7,019 nucleotides of DNA, from positions 17,474 through 24,492 of the forward strand of contig JAHDGX010000011.1 in assembly GCA_020631575.1 (NCBI GenBank), read 5' to 3'. The notes below the pieces were generated by a model, which was given only the letters and a program-made list of their open reading frames with translations, had not been told where the DNA came from and ran no database searches. Each line of letters opens with the position of its first letter. The first letter of the stretch is position 1. The position numbers and the translations under genes were made by a program. This DNA is from Candidatus Altimarinota bacterium (GTDB taxonomy: Bacteria; Patescibacteriota; Gracilibacteria; BD1-5; UBA6164). This document shows positions 1-5,857 of this stretch, in pieces.

Positions 1-1
1 C

Positions 2-310
2 TCCCAGTGAGTTGATAATTACTATGATTTATATTTGAATCAAGAGACATCTCGTTATGTATTTCGTATTATGGCAATTAAGTATGTGATGCAGTCATAT
101 TTTTCTAATAAGCAGCTTATAGATAAAGTTATCTGAGGAGTATACGAAAAACCTGATGTTATAAATATTGAAACATGAAAAATAGATGATATTACTCTTT
201 GGGCTCAAGAGAGATGATATACATATAAAGATATAAAAATTTTGAACAGATGGATTTTAGGAAATTCTCTTCCCGATTGAGACTGGAGTATTAGTGTTTT
301 ACAAAAATAG
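2..310 (+). CDS. MltD-like lytic murein transglycosylase, C-terminal part (5' end outside window)
   Basis: An open frame under UGA=Gly runs in from the window edge and ends at TAG 308-310; 102 residues are visible. Lytic transglycosylases of the SLT/MltD type cleave the MurNAc-GlcNAc bond of peptidoglycan in the envelope. The visible part has the pattern that follows the SLT catalytic domain: DNYYDLYLNQETSRYVFRIMAIK (NYYDLYL, ETSRYVFRI) and then a C-terminal segment, WAQERGYTYKDIKILNRWI, ending in NSLPDGDWSI. In MltD-like proteins the matching segment reads roughly 'tYK-lK-LNPW-----LP'. The catalytic Glu and any signal peptide would lie upstream, so activity cannot be judged. Five of its seven glycines are UGA. 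The DUF1704 gene starts one base after its stop, so the two are probably cotranscribed. The subfamily is assigned by eye from these motifs only. Confidence 0.75.
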
Positions 311-311
311 T

Positions 312-1862
312 ATGAAATTTTATATAAAACTTTTACTTGCTCGAAACTTAGATGCTCTTATAGAACTAGCAGAGAGTTATGTTTTCCATGGTGATCTTGA
401 AAAAATAATAGAAGTAACCTATTCCTATCGAGAATTAGAAGATTGATATATACTCAATGAAACTATATTTGAAGAATATCTAGGACTTACTTTCCCTACC
501 CATGATATAGATTACCTTTCTCGGAGATACAGATATAAGGTTCGAGTACAAATTGTACTTATAGATGATATATTAAAAAAACTCTCTAAAATCCAAGTAT
601 GTTCTCGTTCAGAGAGCCTCAGAAGATGAATTTTCACCGAATCACTAGAATATGTAAAAAACATCTTAGAGATTTCAGTGCTAGCACTTCCTTTTGAGAT
701 TGAAAAATCATGAGCTGATTGCTCTCTAACTCAGACAAAAAAACAAGCGCTAATTCAACAAATAGAAAAAAAGGAGAAAAAAGCTTTTTGACCAAAGGTT
801 ATTGAGTCTACAGAAGAATTCTCTTTTTGTTATAATTTCGTTGTTCGCAATCATGAGTCAAAGATGCATAAGTTAAGTTCACAGGACGATAAGAAGATGA
901 AAAAATGCCTTAAGATTATAAAAAAATCATCAAAATGTAGTACTGTTGAGACTCCAAAAATCACAAGGAAGTATTTACGATCACCGTTTCTTAAGAAAAT
1001 GGTCCAAAGAAAAGATTATAGGAAAATCTTTGATAGTGTATGTGAGCTATATAAGCTCCCTCAAAGAACGAAGATTACTAATGCTGGTTCTATCTATGAT
1101 TGAGATTATTATTTAGAAATCCCTCGGTCAGAAGCTTTTAAGGAACTATCATTTGATCGAATACTTAAGCTTTTGACCCATGAAGTAGAGTCCCACTTTG
1201 TGAATGTGAATAATAGTAAGATTTTGCTTGGGAATTTTCGTTGAGCTCGAAACTTACCAAAAGAAGAGTGACTTGCAATGTTCATGGAAAAAATATTCGT
1301 TTGATATACTCATGAAACTGTTGATCCGATAGTCGAGGTGTTTTTTACAATAATGGCTTGAGAATGCCTTGATGGTAAGCGTTTTGAAGATTTTATGCGA
1401 ATTATGGGTCAAGAGTATAATTGTAAAGTGGACTATGTTTCAAGTATGAGGAGATCAAAAAGAAATTATAGTATGGAGTATCCATGAGTACAACATAAAG
1501 ATGTTGTATACTTTAGATGACTCACTGAGGTAGTGAAGTACCTAAAGTCTTGAAAATCTTTTAGCAAACTGTTTTTGTGAAAGGTATGATACCATGATGT
1601 TGATAACCTCTATGATATTTATCTTGCGAGTGATAATAAAGATAAGCTTGTTTTTCCTATATTTATCTCTGATCTTATTTACTATTATATTGAAAATAAA
1701 AGCAAAGACTCAGATTTTTTATTAGATGTTCCAGAGTACTATCTTCATTTAAAAAAGAAGTATTGGTTTTTAGATCTAGAATCTTTTGGTATAGTTTCCT
1801 ATATGAAACAGGAAAGTAAGAAAATTGAGAAAATATTAAAGTTAATTGAAAAATTAATTTAG
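312..1862 (+). CDS. DUF1704 (QEGLA-motif) putative zinc carboxypeptidase
   Basis: 516 residues under UGA=Gly; 14 of about 21 glycines are UGA. The zincin-type motif HEVESH lies at 290-295 (HExxxH: H290 and H295 as metal ligands, E291 as catalytic base). It is followed at 318-322 by EEGLA, a variant of the family's QEGLA motif, whose E319 is the likely third ligand. The G of EEGLA is a UGA codon. The family (annotated 'flavohemoglobin expression-modulating QEGLA motif protein') includes the eukaryotic tubulin tyrosine carboxypeptidase MATCAP, so removal of a C-terminal residue is a reasonable guess, but the substrate is unknown. Residues 1-200 are Lys-rich and helical-looking, and I recognise nothing more in them. 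No signal peptide is evident, so it is probably cytosolic. ATG 312 is one base after the transglycosylase stop and has no Shine-Dalgarno. It ends in tandem stops TAG-TAG (1860-1865), and its last 9 bp overlap the convergent ATP-grasp gene. The family call is strong, the catalytic role inferred. Confidence 0.85.
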
Positions 1863-2777
1863 TAGACTTGTGAAAAAATCAATTATTTCCTCGTGATACT
1901 CATCTGATTCTTTCGAATATAAGGGATGCATAATGACTCATGGAGAAGAGTTGAATTCTATGAGATAATACTTCCCTCTTGATTTAGTAAAATCAATACT
2001 TCAGTATATTATTCAGAAATTATCTTGTAACTTTTTTTGAATTCAGCTTACAGTATTTATGAGTTCCTTTGGAAATTCTGATATAGAAATATTTCTAGAA
2101 TCTCCTCATTGTGAAACATTACATCTAAAGTCTCACTTTGGAGGAGTTCGTAGTAACACAGTATCTCAGATTTCGTTTCAGTATATAAAGAACCTTATAT
2201 CATGAATTCAATCAACTATTCACTCAATTCATTCAGAGCTATCTATTAGTTCTTGTATTATATATTGTTGATAACTATTCAAATTCCGAGTACGTAGTTC
2301 TCTTATTTTTAACTTTTCTACCCCCTCTCCAGCACTCCCTCAATCTGGTTTTATTATCACTTCTTCATCATCTTTGAAGAATGATAAGCTTTCGTCATTG
2401 AGTAAGTGTGTTTTTGGTGATTCTTTCGTGAAAACAATACTTGTAATGAGTTTATTATTTGCTAACTCTATAAACTTTGTGTTATTTATGAAATTAAATT
2501 TTTCTTCGATTATTCTTGAAAGATAGTTTACATTATTCGATTTATACCATATAAGATCTGGACTGAAATTATTCTCTTCTACCCAATGTTCTCAGTTAAA
2601 TTTTTCAACAGTGTTAAAAATAGATTTTTCAATATTGAATTCATATACACTTGTCCTATGTAGTTGTATATTTTTCCCTATTCCTATCCTAGATAGCTCT
2701 TCATAGTAGGGTCTGATTTTTTTACTTAGTGAGTTTTTAAAATCTAAATCACTAGATAATACGAGTATATTTTTCAT
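1854..2777 (-). CDS. RimK/glutathione-synthetase-like ATP-grasp ligase
   Basis: 307 residues under UGA=Gly, with about 13 UGA codons. ATP-grasp ligases activate a carboxylate as acyl-phosphate and join it to an amine, usually forming a peptide or isopeptide bond. Visible landmarks in order: an N-terminal alpha/beta segment (MKNILVLSSD); the nucleotide-binding Lys in IIKPDGGSAGEGV (K143) with a Gly-rich loop; the hinge YIIQEL (E176); DIR (193-195); a RimK-type RTPPKGDFRCNVSQGG stretch (210-225); GSIDF (D262); and the metal-binding EFNSSPG (E274, N276). All core residues are present and the length suits a free-standing ligase, so it is probably active. The substrate cannot be read from sequence. 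It lies 3 nt downstream of, and in frame with, the second ATP-grasp gene, so the two form an operon. Its 3' end overlaps the convergent DUF1704 gene by 9 bp. No Shine-Dalgarno precedes ATG 2777. GshB, RimK and tubulin-ligase-like identities are all possible. Confidence 0.85.
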
Positions 2778-2780
2778 AAT

Positions 2781-3809
2781 TTAACTAAATAATTCTTTTA
2801 ATAATAATCAGGCAACATTTCTACTTTTTCATTTACTTGGAAAATGATGCATTCTAATTCATGGAGTTGCGTTTATTTCTATTATTGCTCCTTTTCATTC
2901 TGATAATTCTTTTGATATATCATTACAGAAGTAGTCAATTCCGCAAAATTTTAGTCATACTTCTTTTGCTAATTTTATAGCTTCTTGCTGAATGGAAAGA
3001 TGTATGTTGTCTGTCATGTCGATTGCAAGTCATCAGCTAGATAAGTTGGCATTTTTTCTAACATTTATCTTATTTCAATCTTCGAGAATATATTCCATTG
3101 AGTATCATTGTTCTGCTAGACATGATTCTAATTCCTCATCGATTTTTATAGGACTCATGTGACTGTCATGATCAGACTTTCCTCATCTTCCTGGATTTGT
3201 ATTCTCTATATGTATCAATTGTTCAATAGAATCTTTACCATTTCCTATAACATAGGGAGGGATTCTTTTGCTTACAGCAATTACTTTTCAGTTTAAAACG
3301 ATAATTCTATGGTCTTCTCATGAAATCTGCTCTTGCACAACAACTCTAGTAACTCATGAGTCAGAAAATGAGTATGATAAACCCTTTTTTAAACCGTTCA
3401 TATCATAAATATTAATTGAGACTCCGTCCCCATGTCCTCAGTCTATTGGTTTAGAAATAACTGGATATTGTATTCATAATATCTCTTCACTAACTGAATT
3501 GAGTTGAGATCTATTTATATAGGTGCTTTTAGGAACCCTGATGTTATTTTGTTGGGCAATAATATAAGTGAGTTCTTTATTATCTGCAACTTTGAGTCAA
3601 AATGAGCTGTTTATTCAACAATCAACAGATTTGAAATACACTTTCTTTTCTTTGTTTGAAACAAAAAAGAGGTTGTTATCTTCTGATAATATTTTTACTG
3701 ATAGGCCAATCTTTTTAGCTTCTGATACTATGATTTGTGAAGAAATTCCCCAGTTTTTGATGAGAAGGTTTTGCATGTCTTCAATTTTTTTAAAATGTAA
3801 CCTTGCCAT
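2781..3809 (-). CDS. Cyanophycin synthetase/GshF-type ATP-grasp ligase (no Mur-ligase half)
   Basis: 342 residues under UGA=Gly, with about 18 UGA codons. The fold and motifs match the ATP-grasp domain of cyanophycin synthetase (CphA) and the C-terminal ligase of GshF: NNIRVPKSTYI (88-98), ISKPIDGGHGDGV with Lys120, VVVQEQISGEDHR (156-168), VSKRIPPYVIGNGKDSIEQLI, the signature NPGRGG (205-210), RKNANLSSGG (251-260), IDMTDNIH, GIDYF (290-294) and EINATPG (311-317, metal ligands E311 and N313). CphA carries a Mur-ligase-like half and GshF a gamma-glutamylcysteine ligase half; both are absent, so it is a stand-alone ligase. Its acceptor is unknown. The start is uncertain. ATG 3809 opens the frame, but a TATACT box sits only 2 nt upstream of it, so ATG 3776 (Met12, MQNLL) may be the true start. 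The N-terminus (SSQIIVSEAKKIGLSVKIL) resembles GshF from about residue 23. It is first in a minus-strand operon with the RimK-like ligase, to which it probably contributes a related substrate or a second step. Confidence 0.87.
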
Positions 3810-3811
3810 AA

Positions 3812-3817
3812 AGTATA
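3812..3817 (-). promoter_or_regulatory. Putative -10 box (TATACT) for the ATP-grasp operon
   Basis: Minus-strand TATACT lies 2 nt before ATG 3809. The same CTATACT string precedes rnpB and adk, which supports it as the local -10 consensus. No convincing -35 is visible; the upstream DNA is a run of A/T. Transcription would start at or slightly inside the first codons, favouring a leaderless message or use of the internal ATG at 3776. Confidence 0.4.
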
Positions 3818-3861
3818 GAGATATTGCTATGTATTAAAATTTTTTTTTTATAAAAAATCAC

Positions 3862-3867
3862 TATACT
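3862..3867 (+). promoter_or_regulatory. Putative -10 box (TATACT) for rnpB
   Basis: TATACT sits 7 nt before the 5' strand of RNase P RNA helix P1 (3875-3881), the spacing expected for a start at about 3873-3875. A ten-T tract (3840-3849) lies where a -35 or UP element would be, but no TTGACA-like hexamer is seen. The promoter is divergent from the ATP-grasp operon, about 45 bp away. Confidence 0.55.
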
Positions 3868-3872
3868 CTTAA

Positions 3873-4230
3873 GTGTGAGAGCAGATATCTACGCGGCAAC
3901 GTGAGGAAAGTCTGGACATCATGAGAACAGCCCTGAAGTTAACGACTTCGGATATAGAGATAATTCATAAATCTATATTACAGCTAGTGCCGCAGAGACT
4001 ATACTAATCAGCTTGCTGATGAAAGGTGAAAAGACACTCTCAGAGTGTCCCCCTACAGTGATGTAGGTGTGGTGGTAAACCTAGGGTGATGCAATGGGAA
4101 TGGTATTTTCTAGAGATTAGCGTTCTCTATCGTTTCTAGAAAATATACTCAGCTAGAGCATGTGAGTGATCACATGTCGAGATAGATTGATATCGAGGTA
4201 CAAAATCCGGCTTATTACTCTCACGTTTTT
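3873..4230 (+). ncRNA. rnpB: RNase P RNA (catalytic RNA for tRNA 5' processing)
   Basis: The RNA subunit of RNase P removes 5' leaders from precursor tRNAs. Helix P1 closes the molecule: GTGAGAG (3875-3881) pairs with CTCTCAC (4218-4224). Conserved region I is GAGGAAAGTCTGGAC (3903-3917) and conserved region V is ACAAAATCCGGCTTA (4200-4214). They form P4: AAG-[U]-CUGGA (3908-3916) pairs with UCCGGCUU (4206-4213), keeping the universal bulged U at 3911. A GGTGGTAAAC block (4070-4079) and a GCAATGGGAATGG block (4091-4103) match the bacterial specificity-domain and J11/12-like regions. A perfect 11-bp stem (4104-4114 with 4135-4145) fits the P16 arm. The layout looks like bacterial type A. The GGU motif in L15 that binds tRNA CCA is not seen. 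Ends are approximate: the 5' end is from promoter spacing and the 3' end from P1 plus a following T-run. Confidence 0.93.
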
Positions 4231-4231
4231 C

Positions 4232-4258
4232 TTGAAAAAATTAATAATTCCCTATACT
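4232..4258 (+). promoter_or_regulatory. Putative adk operon promoter (TTGAAA, 15 bp, TATACT)
   Basis: TTGAAA at 4232-4237 and TATACT at 4253-4258 are separated by 15 bp, slightly short for a sigma-70-type promoter. The TATACT lies in the loop of the rnpB terminator hairpin. A start about 7 nt downstream would leave a leader of only some 12 nt before ATG 4278. Confidence 0.45.
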
Positions 4259-4274
4259 ATGGGAGTTATTTTTT
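4243..4274 (+). terminator. Intrinsic terminator after rnpB
   Basis: A 10-bp stem, AATAATTCCC (4243-4252) with GGGAGTTATT (4261-4270), includes one T-G wobble and has the 8-nt loop TATACTAT. It is followed directly by a T-run ending at 4274. This fits Rho-independent termination of rnpB. The stem is A/T-rich apart from three G-C pairs, so it is moderate in strength. The GGGAG in its 3' arm could also act as a loose Shine-Dalgarno for adk, 12 nt before ATG 4278. Confidence 0.6.
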
Positions 4275-4277
4275 ATT

Positions 4278-4934
4278 ATGCAAAATATGAAATTAGTATT
4301 CACTGGAATACAAGGATGTGGAAAAGGAACTCAATGAAGACTCTTACAAGAAAAGTATGGTTTTGAGATAGTAGAAATGGGATGAGAACTTAGAAAAGTG
4401 ATAGCAAGTGGAAGCGAACTATGAATGAAACTCAAGCAGGTAATGGATGCCGGATATCTTGTAAGCGATGAACTATGAACACAAGTAATGAAATGAGCTA
4501 TCGAAACATATCAAGAAAAAGAAAAAGTAATATTTGACGCTTTTATTAGACTTCCATGGAATAAAGAGGTCTTTGATAGTTATTTATCAGATTATCAAGT
4601 AGTATTTTTTGACCTTTCAGAAGAAAAAGCAAAAAATAGACTTCTTTGAAGAATGTATAACCCTTCTACTGGAGAAACATTTCCAACAGGAACGACTCAT
4701 GATCCTGAAACTGGTGATGAGTTAATAAAGAGAAAAGATGATAATGAAGCCTCGATTCTAAAAAGAATTGAAGAATATGTAAATCAAACTCTTCCCATAG
4801 TAGAAATTCAGAAACAAGAATGAAGAGTGATACATATAAATGCTGACCAAGCGATTGAAGATGTGTTTATAGAGATTGAATCAAAACTTGCCTTAAATGA
4901 GACGAAAGATTATTGTAGTATTAATCCTGAGTAA
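4278..4934 (+). CDS. adk: Adenylate kinase
   Basis: 218 residues under UGA=Gly, with 7 UGA codons. It interconverts ATP + AMP and 2 ADP in the cytosol. The P-loop is GIQGCGKGTQ (10-19). An AMP-site segment is GGELRKVIASGSELG (R39) followed by VMDAGYLVSDEL (55-66). LID-like LLGRMYNPSTGETF (122-135) leads to KRKDD (151-155) and R163. The LID lacks the four zinc cysteines, so it is a non-zinc type, and the length matches bacterial Adk (about 214-218). One oddity is that the usual DGFPR motif reads DAFIR (87-91). Either ATG 4278 or the in-frame ATG 4287 (MKLVFTG) could be the start; the second fits the family N-terminus better, and 4278 adds only MQN. It is the first gene of adk-ispH-methyltransferase, overlapping ispH by one base (TAATG). 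CPR bacteria usually lack de novo nucleotide synthesis, so nucleotide interconversion is a plausible core need. Confidence 0.93.
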
Positions 4935-5857
4935 TGACGAATATTGTTTTAGCTTCTCCGAGATGATACTGCGCGTGAGTAGACAGGGCTATTGGTATGC
5001 TTGATGATATTCTTTCAGCGCATGGAGCTCCAATTTATGTAAATCATGAAATAGTTCATAATAAATTTATAGTGAACTATTTTGAGCGTAAAGGAGTTAT
5101 ATTTTCAGATGACTTGGAATCTATTCCTAGCTGAAATATTATGGTGTTCTCAGCACATTGAGTTGCTCCAAGTTTCGTAAAAGCAGCGAAAGATAAATGA
5201 CTAAAAACTCTCGATGCAAGTTGTCCGCTCGTAATTAAAGTTCATAATGAGGCTAAAAAGTTTATATCAGAAGGATACAAGATTATCTATATCTGAAAAA
5301 AAACTCATCAGGAAGCAATATGAGTCGCAGACAATGATCTAGAAAATATATTTGTAGTAGGAAGTAAACAGGAAGCTAATGAGTTAATGTTTGAGTCCGG
5401 ACAAAAACTAGCACTACTCAATCAAACTACTCTCAGCGTTGATGATACAAAAGATCTTATTAGCTATGTACAAAGTTTGTATCCAGATATCCAGCTTCCA
5501 GGGTTTTCAGATATTTGCTATGCTACAACTAACCGGCAAGAAGCTGTGAAGCAGCTTGTCGCAGAATCAGATGCACTTATTATAGTAGGATCAAAAACTT
5601 CGAGTAATTCTACAAAGCTTTGTCTTATATGAGAACGAGCTGGTATTCCCTCTCTGCTTATTGATACTCCAGATGAAATTCCAGATAACTTTTTAGATAA
5701 TATAAAAACTCTCTGAATATCATCATGAGCCTCTGTTCCTGATAATCTTGTACAAGACGTTATTACTTATCTTGAAGCGAGGTGAGCTAAGTTTACGAAA
5801 GAAATAGTAACCAAGCAGGAGAAAATGATCTTCCCTTATAAATTAGATTTACAATAA
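4934..5857 (+). CDS. ispH: 4-hydroxy-3-methylbut-2-enyl diphosphate reductase (IspH/LytB)
   Basis: 307 residues under UGA=Gly, with 11 UGA codons; E. coli IspH has 316. It is the last enzyme of the MEP pathway, reducing HMBPP to IPP and DMAPP with a [4Fe-4S] cluster. The three cluster cysteines are present: C13 (PRGYCAGV), C97 (DASCPLV) and C195 (DICYATTNRQ). Substrate-site residues are also present: H42 (NHEIVHN), H75 (SAHGV), H125 and E127 (KTHQEAIG), TTLSVDDT (165-172), and the Ser/Asn motif GSKTSSNS (219-226). GASVPDNLV (265-273) ends the core. Both glycines of the cluster motif and the SAHG glycine are UGA, and CGG encodes R201 of TTNRQ. It overlaps adk by one base, and the methyltransferase ATG follows its stop directly, so translation is probably coupled. 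No Shine-Dalgarno is seen. Catalytic residues appear complete, so it should be active if electron donors and HMBPP are available. Confidence 0.96.

Noticed and set aside
864..1103. Stand-alone small protein of 79 residues on the plus strand
   Set aside because: It is an internal piece of the DUF1704 gene, bounded only by UGA codons read as stops under the standard code.
3568..3837. Plus-strand ORF of 89 residues
   Set aside because: It lies antisense to the CphA-like ATP-grasp gene, which has clear family motifs, and it contains no recognisable domain.
4104..4145. Perfect 11-bp inverted repeat as a terminator or operator
   Set aside because: It lies inside rnpB at the place of the P15/P16 arm and has no following T-run.
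4166..4366. Plus-strand ORF of 66 residues
   Set aside because: It runs from inside rnpB into adk in another frame; both are strongly supported.
5534..5536. CGG reassigned to tryptophan
   Set aside because: The codon falls on the conserved arginine of IspH TTNRQ, and tryptophan is written TGG elsewhere in the window.
4934..5857. Selenocysteine at TGA codons
   Set aside because: There are too many TGA codons per gene, they sit at glycine positions, and the IspH cluster cysteines are all ordinary TGC or TGT codons.
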